A DNA stretch of 64,000 bases, taken from Eucommia ulmoides. Its lineage: Eukaryota > Streptophyta > Magnoliopsida > Garryales > Eucommiaceae. Position 1 is the first letter of the stretch. Every line of letters starts with the position of its first letter. Below the pieces are notes generated by a model, which had not been told where the DNA came from, did not search any database, and saw nothing but the letters and a program-made list of their open reading frames with translations. Shown piece after piece: positions 45,561 to 55,589 of this stretch. The translations under genes were made by a program, and so were the position numbers. Location: contig CM028328.1 in assembly GCA_016647705.1 (NCBI GenBank), forward strand, positions 45,002,647 through 45,066,646, given 5' to 3'.

Positions 45561-47231
45561 ATGAAGACAGCCAACGAATATTTGTCCAAGTCTTCTGTAA
45601 ACAGTGGCAGCGAACCTGAAGAGGAAGATCCTGAAGAAGAGGAAGATCCCGAAGAAGAAGATCCTGAAGAAGAAGAAGATCCTGAAGAGGAAGATCCTGA
45701 AGAAGAAGAAGAAGTGGAAGAGGCAGAATCTGAAAATGAAGATGAATCTAGTGGAGTCTCCATTCTTGACAAAGAAGACCCTTCCAAACAACAAGGGCAG
45801 TTTGGAGATTGCGGGGAACAAAAGCAAAGTACATGCGACCCACAGCCTAAAAAATACGAGGAAAAAGGGCATTTGGGGGTTTCTGAAAAACAAAGGCGTA
45901 GTAGATGGGATACGCAGCCTGAAGAAGAGAAGGAAACTACCACCAAGAAGAGGAAAAGCAGGTGGGATGAAAATGGTGATCCTCAGTTGGAATTGCTAAA
46001 TTCAATTCAGCTGCCGGATTTCATGAAAAATTTGATGGAAAGCGAGTTGGATCCGAAAATCGAGAGGTTGAAAAAAAAATTTTGGGATATAAACAGCAAA
46101 CTTCAAAGATCGGGACTTCAGGAGAATAGGATCAAGGAAAAAAGACTAATGGAAGAACGTCAGCGCATACTCGCGAAGCTGATGAAAGCCAACCGCACCC
46201 TTCAAAAATCGGAAAAGTTTTTAAAGAAAGTTTTCATCCCAGTCAAAGAGTACCCAAATTACAACTTTGTCGGTCTCATAATTGGGCCGAATGGAAACAC
46301 CCAAAAGAGAATGGAGAAAGAAACGGGCACTAAGATTCTACTGAGGGGTAAAGGCTCTGGTAAACCAAAAAAACCACATGAATGGTCGGATGATGAAGAT
46401 TTGCATGTTCTTGTGGAGGCCGATAATCGAAATTCATTGGATTTGGCCGTTGCAATGGTCGAAAAATTGCTTGTTCCAGTCGAAGATGGAATGAATGAGC
46501 ACAAAAGAGCTCAACTGGAGGAGCTCGCGAAAATTAAGGGGGCATTGCCATACAGAATTGATGATCCAACGTGTCATATTTGTAAGGAGCATGGCCACAC
46601 GCATCATTTTTGCCCTTTGGGAAAGTCTAGTTTTGAACCAATCTCTTGCAATACTTGTGGAAGCCTCAGCCATTTGAAGGTGGATTGTCCTTTGGCTATA
46701 GAGGCAAAGAGTAAAACCAAAAAAGACGTGAATGAAGCGAATCTCTATGTCGGGAACCTTCCACAATCGATGGATGATAACCGTTTGAAGGAGCTTTTCT
46801 CTCCGTTTGGTAGGATTTGGAAAGCAACTGTTATTCATGACCGAGGTAGTGGTGTGAGTAAAGGGTATGGTTTTGTGAACTTTGAGAGCCCATTGGATGC
46901 AGCAGCGGCAGTAACTCACATGAATGGGTACCAAATAGAAGGAAATAAGTTGGTGGTGAGGGTGGCTGGCCGACCGGTGCCACCACCACCGCCACCAATT
47001 GCTGCCACAGCTCAGCTGCCATTATACCCTGGGCCGCCACAAGTTCCTGGATATGGGTTGGGATTCGGATTGGGATTGTTGTCTTCTTCTTCTTCGATGT
47101 ACTTGGGGCAAAACCAGAACCCATTTGTTGTTTCTATTTACCCATTATCTAACCAAACTTCGTTCTCTGTTCCTGGTTCAATCCCGAATTTTCCTGGCGA
47201 TCCGGATTATCCTGGTTCGAGTTTCTTGTGA
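45561..47231 (+). CDS. SF1: Splicing factor 1 / branchpoint-binding protein-like (556 aa)
   Basis: SF1 binds the intron branchpoint during early spliceosome assembly with U2AF, in the nucleus. Domains in order: acidic DPEEEE repeats (about 19-60); Trp-containing basic motifs RRSRWD (112-117) and KRKSRWDE (130-137), like the U2AF65-binding ligand motif; SF1 helix-hairpin region (about 150-205); KH domain with GLIIGPNGNTQKR (228-240); two CCHC knuckles (Cys338-Cys341-His346-Cys351; Cys363-Cys366-His371-Cys376); an RRM with NLYVGNLP (394-401) and KGYGFVNF (424-431), an addition typical of plant SF1; and a short Pro-rich tail. Shorter than Arabidopsis SF1 (about 800 aa), mostly in the tail. The coding region is uninterrupted; the first ATG after the acceptor at 45520 was chosen. 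The frame is intact, so I regard it as functional, though a diverged paralogue is possible. Confidence 0.94.
   Translation: MKTANEYLSKSSVNSGSEPEEEDPEEEEDPEEEDPEEEEDPEEEDPEEEEEVEEAESENEDESSGVSILDKEDPSKQQGQFGDCGEQKQSTCDPQPKKYEEKGHLGVSEKQRRSRWDTQPEEEKETTTKKRKSRWDENGDPQLELLNSIQLPDFMKNLMESELDPKIERLKKKFWDINSKLQRSGLQENRIKEKRLMEERQRILAKLMKANRTLQKSEKFLKKVFIPVKEYPNYNFVGLIIGPNGNTQKRMEKETGTKILLRGKGSGKPKKPHEWSDDEDLHVLVEADNRNSLDLAVAMVEKLLVPVEDGMNEHKRAQLEELAKIKGALPYRIDDPTCHICKEHGHTHHFCPLGKSSFEPISCNTCGSLSHLKVDCPLAIEAKSKTKKDVNEANLYVGNLPQSMDDNRLKELFSPFGRIWKATVIHDRGSGVSKGYGFVNFESPLDAAAAVTHMNGYQIEGNKLVVRVAGRPVPPPPPPIAATAQLPLYPGPPQVPGYGLGFGLGLLSSSSSMYLGQNQNPFVVSIYPLSNQTSFSVPGSIPNFPGDPDYPGSSFL
45618..45720 (+). 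repeat. Coding minisatellite in the SF1-like gene
   Basis: GAAGATCCTGAAGARGAAGA-type units recur in frame, encoding DPEEEE/DPEEE repeats. The Ser-rich minus-strand frame over it is an artefact. Confidence 0.85.
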
Positions 47232-47580
47232 TAATTCATTTTTATCTTGAAAAGTTGATGTAGAGTTGGTCTCATGCAAGGAATTGTTAAGCGAACAAGG
47301 GGAGATTCTGTTCATGATACCTAATTCAGAGGTCTTTAAAGATTTTCACTAAATGTTTATGTTAATCAGGGGGGTTTCAGAAATGTAATTGTGACCCATG
47401 GGGGTTAATTTTGAGATGGAATATTAAAAAATTTGGTCCCCATTTTGAAAAATACTAGAAAAAATATTAAAATATTAAAAAGTAGTTCCTATTGAAAGAT
47501 TTGTAGAAGGTTAAGTCACTTTTTTGCAATTGCACCCGCTGAAAATTTTATGGCGTTGCACATTGCTCATTAGTTTCATA
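47232..47580 (+). other. 3' UTR / downstream region of the SF1-like gene
   Basis: No canonical AATAAA was noticed; AT-rich. No other gene. Confidence 0.45.
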
Positions 47581-47584
47581 TTTT

Positions 47585-48780
47585 TTTTTTGTCCTTTGAC
47601 GTTGTTTCTGAAGAACCATTTTTTTGGTAAAAAAAAATAAAAAATATCTGACAACGGTCAAATTTCTCAGCGTCCATGTCAGTCAAAACTAGTTCATTCA
47701 TATCTTCAGTTGAGGATTCCATAATCTTTAGATCAACTCCTCCGGCAGCTCCTTTTCTAGCCAGAAAATCCTTACATTTGTTACTTTCTCTAGTAGCGAA
47801 TTGAAGAACATAGAAAGTTTTTACAATCCTCAATCCATTGCTTCAGATTATGTGTTTCTAGGTAATCTCCATGAATGAGTGACACTACTTCCATGGAATT
47901 AGATTTCACCACCACTCTTGGAAGGTCTCTACTTGATGCAATACGTATACTTGTATGAAGGCTTAGTGTTTCTGCCTCAAAGTGTTGTACCCCCTTGAAG
48001 TTGGTTGTAATACCCTACAATCCGGACTCCAAGATTATCACGAACTAGACCACCAATCCCTCCTCTGCTTGAATTTCACGTAGTGCTCCCATCAATATTC
48101 AGTTTATAAAAACTTGCAATAAGAAATCTCCAATTCAGTTTATAAAAACTTGCAATAAGAAATCTTCAATGAGTAAATTTTGAAACAAACCTTGGAGGGT
48201 AATTTTGGTAGAAAGTTTCCATTAGCTTTCAACCAAAATGTGAAATTTTGGAGATTGTAGCAGAGGTATCAGTCTCAACTCCCTCTATTACTTCTCGGTT
48301 TCTATCTTTCTAGACCTCCCAAATGATTGCAGAAAATAAAAAAGAAGAGGAGATATAAGTGTTAGAAGTACTCCCTTGAATATGTTTTTTGATCCAACGA
48401 TTCAAGTTGAGATCCAAATCTAGGTTTTCGCCAAATTTATCCACAAAGCATTACTAGATTTTGGTTGCTTTTGGACACTTTCTCAAAGCATGATTAGCTA
48501 TTTCAGTTTCACATGAACATATCTGACAAATACTAGAGATATTGTTATTTCTAATGGCTCGAAATTAGCAACAATTTTCCCATGCAAGGTAACCAAAGCA
48601 AATATTTGAGGTTTTGAGGGAGTTTAGGCTTCCAGATCCAATACCAATTTGATTTAGTCATCACCTTATCAGCGGGTTCCATGAGATTATAAGTAAATTT
48701 ACTTGAAAATTTTCCTTAATTTTTTGGATGCCAAATAACACAATATTAGTATTAGGATATGGAGGTTTACTCCTCGGAAT
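47585..48780 (-). pseudogene. LINE-type reverse transcriptase 3' remnant (zinc-finger and RNase H)
   Basis: On the minus strand, a Cys/His segment near 48540-48460 (CSCETEIANHALRKCPKA) resembles the zf-RVT region that follows plant non-LTR RT, then WEVWKDRNR near 48310, then an RNase H-like start KLNIDGS...SRGGIGGLVRDN at about 48100-48020, and RESNKCKDFLARKGA at about 47790-47745. The order is that of plant LINE-derived proteins. Stops and a local 45 bp repeat (near 48095-48165) break it. Confidence 0.75.
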
Positions 48781-48899
48781 GACCTCTTTTTGTATATAAC
48801 TTATATATATCAAGGTACTCTCACTTGTGTTTTTTTTTTTTTTTTTAATTTTTATGGAAAATTTTATTTAATAAATATATGATATTTTTTAACAAATTT

Positions 48900-49150
48900 G
48901 TCCTTAATTTGTTTTGCGATAGTAAACATTCACTATCACAGAAAACATTCACCACCACCACAACAAAAATCACCAATAAAATCACTATCGACTAGCATTG
49001 TAGACATTCATTACCGTTGCCACCACAACACCGCCGCTGCCACAAAAAAAATCACCACCACCACGATTATCGCCTACCACCAATATTATCACAACAAATA
49101 TTCACCACCACAATAACCATTTATCACCATCACGAACATTCACCACCACA
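48900..49150. repeat. ACC/CAC-rich low-complexity tract
   Basis: Imperfect CAC/ACC/ACA trinucleotides (ATTCACCACCACAA and variants). The frame across it is compositional. Confidence 0.75.
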
Positions 49151-49152
49151 AT

Positions 49153-49365
49153 TGTAACGACCTGGTTTCTCAGGGCCGTCACTCGGTTTCTCCTTTTCTA
49201 TAGAGAAGTAAAAGTAAAAGAGAAACCACTCTACCACCACTCTTCTGTTGCGCCACTATCATAAAATAATAATATATTTTATCAACCCAAAATTTAATGA
49301 ATACACATATAACCAACTATTTCGTAACAAAACTACAAAGTGAAACCTTTCGATATTAACATCTG
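49153..49365 (+). repeat. Left piece of an LTR-like element split by the SIRE insertion
   Basis: Starts TGTAACGACCTGGTTTCTC with GGCCGTCACTCGGTTTCTCC, close to the ends of the fold-back in intron 9. It is interrupted at 49366 and probably continues at 62504. Confidence 0.5.
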
Positions 49366-49500
49366 TGTTGATCCTAAGATTTTGATGGACAATTAAATGT
49401 TGATGTTTTTGGTGGAATTAACGCGTTTATTGAGTGTTTCAACGTAAAAGTTCTACTGTTGATGTTATCATGAAGATATTATTAAAGATGCTAAGGATGT

Positions 49501-51810
49501 TGATAGGTTGAAATAACCTATCTACTTCTAAACCAGATTTGGTAGTTTTCAAGTGTTTTAGTTGTATTTAATTACTTTTTAGTTTGTTTTTATGTAATTC
49601 AGGTGTAGGGATGCAAACAAGCGGCAAACGAGCGAAAACGGTGGGAAAATGGTGAAAAAATGATGAAGAAATAAGTTTTCAAGATCACAAGAGCCATTGC
49701 TGCGGCGGTGAGAAATGCAGAGAGTGTTAAAAATGAGCAAGGCCCATTGCCTAGGCGGTGGAATTTCCGCCTAGGTGGTGAAAGGGCAGAAGGTTTGGAG
49801 CCAGTCCCACTGCCGTAGTCGTGATCCTATTGTCGCGGTTGTGGGCTCTGCACAACAAAATAAATATTTTGAGATATTTTGAAATCTTGTGCCTATTAAT
49901 ATCTATTCTCCCCATTCCCTTAAGAACTCTTGGATGCTTGGAGACCCCTTACACCTTAGATAATTTAGGAGTAGATTAGATTAGTTTTAGGAAGTGATTT
50001 TGGCCAATTCTTAAAGAGCTAAAAGAGGAAGTTCATCAATGGAGAAGAGGAAGCTCGGGATGATCGTTCTTTGGCGAAAGTGGACCACTCCACTTTAAGA
50101 TTTGATATTTCTTTCCTTGTTTCTATCTTTGTACTTAATGATTTATTGTAAATGATGATTTTCTCTTGGTTTAATGTTTCAATGACCAAGATCATGTTAG
50201 ATTAGATAAATATTAGTTAGGGATCGATGTAGTTGTGTAAATACTCGTTTGGCTTAATATATGTTTCTTTAACAGTTGTTTGCTTTTAAATCCGATTGTG
50301 TTTATCATTTTATGACAAATTCAATATGCCTATTAAGGTATTAGGGTTGGATTTGAGAATCTAGGGTTTGACACTCGGAAGAGGTAACCCTGGATTCGGA
50401 CTAGGGTAAATACATCGTTACGATCTAACGACCTAGGAGGGAGTTAGTTAGTGTGCAATCGATGACATTGGGTTAAGACTCATGCGGCCTAGATTCATTA
50501 AGACATTGAGGGGTATTTCGGCGTTGACACGAAGTCACGTATTCCTCCGTCTTACACTCGGAAGAGGTGGCGGAGGAGTTTACGAACCGAGATTGTCGGA
50601 TACCATAAATTCCGTTATTGTTAACTAAAATGAAATCAGGTTTGGAGCCAGTCCCACTGCCGTAGCCGTGATCCAATCGCCGCGGCCGTGATCCTATCGC
50701 CGCAGCCGTGAAAGATCGGAATATAACCAACTTATCCCACCGCCACGACCGTGATCCCATCGCCGCGACCGTGGGCTCTGCACAACAAAATAGATATTTT
50801 GAGATATTTTAAAACCTTGTGCCTATTAATACCTATTCTCCCCACTCCTTACACCTTAGATAATTTAGGAGTAGATTAGATTAGTTTTAGGAAGTGATTT
50901 TGGCCAATTCTTAAAGAGCTAAAAGAGAAAGTTCATTAATGGAGAAGAGGAAGCTCGGGATGATCGTTCTTTGGCGAAACTGGACCACTCCACTTTAAGA
51001 TTTGATATTTATTTCCTTGTTTATATCTTTGTAATTAATGATTTATTGTAAATGATGATTTTATGTTGGTTTAATGTTTCAATGGCCAAGATCATGTTAG
51101 ATTAGATAAATATTAGTTAGAGATCGATGTATTTGTGTAAATACTTGTTTGGTTTAATATATGTTTCTTTAACGGTTGTTTGATTTTAAATCCGATTGTG
51201 TTTATCATTTTATGACAACTTCAATATGCTTGTTAAGGTATTAGGGTTGGATTTGAGAATCTAGGATTTGACACTCGGAAGAGGTAACCCTGGATTCGGA
51301 CTTAGGTAAATACATCGTTACGATCTAACGACTCGGGAGGGCGTTAGTTAGTGTGCAATTGATGACGTTGGGTCAAGACTCACGTGGCTTAGAGTCGTTA
51401 AGACATTGAGGGGGATTTCGGCGTTGACGCAAAGTTGCGTATTCCCCTGTCTTATACTCGGAAGAGGTGGCGGAGGAGTTTACGAACCGAGATTGTCGGA
51501 AACCATAAATTCCGTTATTGTTAACTAAAACGAAATCAAACATGTATTAAGTGAACGAAATCAATCCCTAGTTAATCAACTTAGTTAGGATTAAGCCACT
51601 AATTGTAGTTTATCTTAGTGTTAATTAGTTTAATTTTAAATCACTTCTTTAACCGTCTGGATAATAGGAGACTATGTCAAGTGCGGTATTTAATTATTCA
51701 ACCCGTCCCTGTGGGAACGATATCCGATTTTTAAAGATCCACTATATTGAAACTGGACCTCGTGCACTTGTGAGTAGTTAATATGCGAGCGATTAAATCC
51801 TCGTCGTACA
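49501..51810 (-). mobile_element. Solo LTR of the Athila-like family inside the SIRE LTR
   Basis: Starts TGATAGG, as the minus-strand Athila-like LTR does, and carries the same blocks inverted relative to 33756-35177 (for example GACACTCGGAAGAGGTAACC). Flanks are GATGT and GATAC; the uninterrupted sister LTR reads GATGT at this point, so the insertion site is precise. It is 2310 bp rather than 1.42 kb because of an internal duplication. Confidence 0.88.
49791..51537. repeat. 0.85 kb tandem duplication within the solo LTR
   Basis: AGGTTTGGAGCCAGTCCCAC begins copies at 49791 and 50639; both run through TTTGATATTT, ACACTCGGAAGAGGT and GATTGTCGGA to TTAACTAAAA. The second copy has an expanded GC-dyad block (50660-50780). 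Confidence 0.9.
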
Positions 51811-52139
51811 GATACTGAGAGACAATCAAAGAGTTGGACATTAAGAGACTCCTGAAGAATCTAAGTGAAAATAACTCAAACTAGTTTTTACTCTTAATGT
51901 ATCCAGATTAGGATCACACACGACACAAAAATGAATTTATATTTATGTTTATTTTTAATAGGGTTATAATCAGTTAACACATTTGCTCCAACGTGAAATT
52001 GAAGAAGAAATATTAACCTAAGACAGATTAGTGTTTAAAATTGAATAATAGTGTTAATTAAGTTAACTAAGAAAAGAAATTAGTAAAGGGTCGAAAACGT
52101 CAAAGATTGAAGTTGAAATATAATTGAGAAAGGGAAATC

Positions 52140-52400
52140 CAACACTGATCGGTCAACCAATAGGAAGTGGCTGAAAATTGGAGAAGTCTCTGAATCGATC
52201 GGTCAACCGATAACTGAGATGTGAACTCTCTGAATTGATCGATCGACCGACCATGGTCGAAAAATGGCTTGGGGAGCATCCTGAATGAATCGATCAATCG
52301 AATCATTAAGGATCGATCGACCGACTGGAAAATAGGTTTGGCTTGGGTTACAACCTAAATCGATCGGTCGACTAATAGGGTTTGGTCGGTCAACCGACTG
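52140..52400. repeat. GATCGGTC/GACCGATC dyad array in the SIRE LTR
   Basis: Words such as CGATCGGTCAACCGATA and GATCGATCGACCGACC recur about ten times in both orientations. The sister LTR has the matching array at about 60600-60900. Confidence 0.8.
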
Positions 52401-53984
52401 TGTTGTTTCAGGTTTGAAAGATTTCGTGGATTTGATCTAAAAGTAGCCGTTAACTAGCCGTTTTTGGGTTTTTTTTTGGAGATGTCTTAGGGATTTTAAC
52501 TTATAATAGATATATCATCCTTATTTGATTATCCCTATAGATATAACACACTTATGTTAAGTGTTTCTCAACTTGGTCTATTTAATACTTTCTATCTTAT
52601 CGATTTAGATTGAGAAATATTTGCGGGACCTAATTAAGAGATTTAAAAGTTATAATTAAGTGTTTTGAATCAGGATTGAGTCATATTAATATATGGGGTC
52701 TATATGAGCAATTAAATATCATATCTTATGAGAACTAACTGTTAGAGGACTTGTTTCAAATATATTTAAATAGATCTGCGTTTTTCACTTGTGAGATATC
52801 CCAATATATCATTCTATCAAGAGTTATTGAGTTCCTGAGCTTTCTGAGAGTCATTATTCTAAAATTATACTGCGAGTGTATTGTGAGATTATCTTTGAGA
52901 AAAGTTCTTGAGAAGGTGTGCTGAAATGTTTTGCTGTCATTGATCTAAAGTCTTATTGCGATTCAATTTTCATTTTTTCGGTGATATCCTTGTGAGATCG
53001 TTCTAAGATTTTACTTTTAATTGTTATTTGATATCATTATTGATTGCTTGGATTTTTTGATCATTGAGAAATCGTTTTCTGAACTTTAAATTGCATACAA
53101 ATATTTTAAAATGATTTTTGGTGAAAAACTGATTACGTGTTCAATTATTTGCTACCCACTTATTTTATAATCAGATTTTGAATTTCTCACGTAAAATTCT
53201 ATCACTAGTAAATTTGAGACATTTATTGAGTTTAAATTAATTTGAGGTGGTAGAAGCTCCGAGTGAGAAAAGACTTTTTAATTTATTGTAATTGGTAAGT
53301 TGTGTGCGAATTAGATATTGTTGGGAATATCTATTTAGGAGTAGTTTGGTTTCAATCTCTTTCGGTAAAGAGATTGGGGTTTGATCTTTACCTAAGGTAT
53401 AAAAATATTAGGTTACTATTTTCCGTAAAAAGAGATAGGTGTTAATGTTCCTGAATAGAATTAGTTTGTGCGATTTGTAACGGTTCCATCCTTACTAGCG
53501 AAAATGATATTTGAAGTGTTTTTTTGTGAGGTTTGGTTCTTAACCTAAGTATAAAATAATTAGGTTAATCTTTAGTCTGTTAAAAAGATAGAGACTTCCT
53601 TAACCTCTGAAAAAAGAATTGTAAATGCTGATTCTGAACCTGTGAAAAGAATCATTGTGTAAATATTTGGTTTCTACCTGGTTAAATGAATCTTTATGGT
53701 TTAGTGGGTGCGACTCTCTGTGGGGATCGAAGGACTGGATTAGCCGAGAGTAACTTGGTGAACCAATATATATCGTGATGTGCTGCATTTTTACTTTATT
53801 TATTTTTTGTTGTTTGAGTGTGCACCTAGAGCGTATTACACTTATCTACTGCTATATAAAGAAATAATAATTAATTTAGGATTAAATTACTTGTTTGAAT
53901 TTAAGTGTTGAAAAGATAATTATTTATTTTAATTTTATAACTACCAATTTACCCCCCTCTTGGGTAGATCATTGGGCTAACAAT

Positions 53985-53996
53985 TGGTATCAGAGC
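53985..53996 (+). other. Primer-binding site of the SIRE-like element
   Basis: TGGTATCAGAGC, complementary to the 3' end of initiator tRNA-Met, three bases after the LTR end. It is not a tRNA gene. Confidence 0.92.
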
Positions 53997-54051
53997 TGGT
54001 TTTAGCTCGTTAGGTTTAACATCCTAGCTAAACCGGTCACGTGCACATACC

Positions 54052-55200
54052 ATGGATGATATTTTTTGTGTATCCTCTTTTGATGGTGATAGATCTCTAT
54101 ATGAGAATGTGATATATGATTCTTGTGGTATTAGTAGTAGTGATAGAGATGATGATAATGAAAATGTCCATATTGTCATGAAAAAATTACTTTATTTCAC
54201 ACTACTTTTTGTTAAAGAGAGTTTGAGTTTAAAACGAAAAATTGACTCTTTAGAAAATAGAGGAAAAAGTGTTCGAAAATCTAAAGTGCATTTGGATGAT
54301 TATTGTGGTACAAAAGAATTTTCAGACGTTATTTTTGAAATTAATAATTTGCTCTCTAAAGTAGATTTTCTTGAAAATGAAAACAGAGTTTTAAAAAATA
54401 ATTTTGACATGATTTCCTGAAAAATGTTAGATCTTGATTCAAAAATCGATTTACTTAAGAATTTTTTTGAAAAATCAAAATCCAACCTCAAGTCTGTTTC
54501 GAGAGTTTTTAAAAATGATTTTTCTAGGCAAAGTGGATATATTTCATCGTCTCATCCTTTATCAAAAGCCAGTGATAGTTATGTTTTTATTGTTAGAAAT
54601 GATTCATACTTTACATCTCGTGCTTTCTATGATAATCAATTAGATTTGAGATGTTATTATTGCAATAGGGTTGAGCATTTTAAAGTATCATGTCTGTTCA
54701 TGAACCCTAAGTTTATATCTAACAAGAATGGATTCAAAATAAAATGGATATCGAAGAGAGCTATTGAAATGTCTTATGCAGAGTTACATAACGTCGGAAG
54801 TGGACATGAATGAACGAACAAAGAGGTTATATCAAAGTTAAGACAGGAAGTCACCAAGGATCCACTAGCGATGCGTGCAAAGCGAAAATATTTACCAAAT
54901 CCAAGATGTGAAGTTGCAAAGAAGCCACAAAAGACATGTGCAAAGAGAAAAGATGTACCAAAGCCAAGATATGATATCATCAGGAAGCCACAAGTGATAC
55001 ATGCAAAAGGAATCATCAATGAATCAAATGACAATAATCAGATGCAGAGAATATACGGACAAGCCAAGAAGAGTTGTGTACTCAAATCAATCATCGGTAC
55101 AAATGAGGTAAAGAGTAAAGTTGTCCCAAAAGATATAAAATGTATTCCTAACCCCTCGCAGTTTAAATTTATTAAATTTGTTAAACAAGGAGGTGTCTAA
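54052..55200 (+). pseudogene. SIRE-like gag remnant
   Basis: One frame runs from 54052 to the TAA at 55198-55200, broken only by TGA stops at 54418-54420 and 54811-54813. It is Ser/Asp/Lys-rich with coiled-coil character (residues about 45-150) and a CCHC knuckle CYYCNRVEHFKVSC near 54650-54690, followed by a Lys-rich tail. The expected N-terminal gag domain is not visible. Confidence 0.8.
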
Positions 55201-55584
55201 CTTGCCAAATAGGTAAGTTGATATTGGTATCTAAGACTTATACTAAATGATTTACTTATTTGTTATCTTAAAAACATTGCATGATGACTCTGGGAATCAT
55301 ATTTAGTTAAGAGGTATTAACATGTTTTTATGTTATTATATCAAGTAGTGATTATGTGTTTGATTGTAAAACTTGTCAGGTGAATTAGAAAATGAATCAA
55401 GTGTTTGTGATCTCACTAAGTATTATAAATGACTTGTTGCATTTTAGTAAGATTATTTGTATAATGTGTTGTCATTCATGTTATTTACTTTTATACAAAT
55501 AAGTTGAATTGAGTTAATTTTTTATGCATCTTGATTTATTAAAATGCATGATAGTGTATAATGATTTATTTGATTTGGATTGAT
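55201..55584 (+). other. Residual SIRE interior, non-coding
   Basis: AT-rich; no protease or integrase similarity, consistent with a deletion. Confidence 0.55.
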
Positions 55585-55589
55585 AATGC

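Larger units (their letters stand above)
49366..53982 (+). repeat. 5' LTR of the SIRE-like element (interrupted)
   Basis: Equivalent to 60140-62498 once 49501-51810 and one copy of the target duplication are removed. Confidence 0.88.

Noticed and set aside
45554..45946. Ser-rich minus-strand frame
   Set aside because: Reverse complement of the acidic coding minisatellite of the SF1-like gene.
52140..52400. CRISPR-like regularly repeated words
   Set aside because: Irregular spacing, both orientations, inside a plant retrotransposon LTR; a CRISPR array is excluded.
53983..54010. tRNA-like TGGTATCAGAGCTGG sequence
   Set aside because: Only the primer-binding complement of a tRNA 3' end; no cloverleaf follows.
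54052..55200. Host coiled-coil zinc-knuckle gene
   Set aside because: It lies directly after a primer-binding site within paired LTRs and has in-frame stops; it is a gag remnant.
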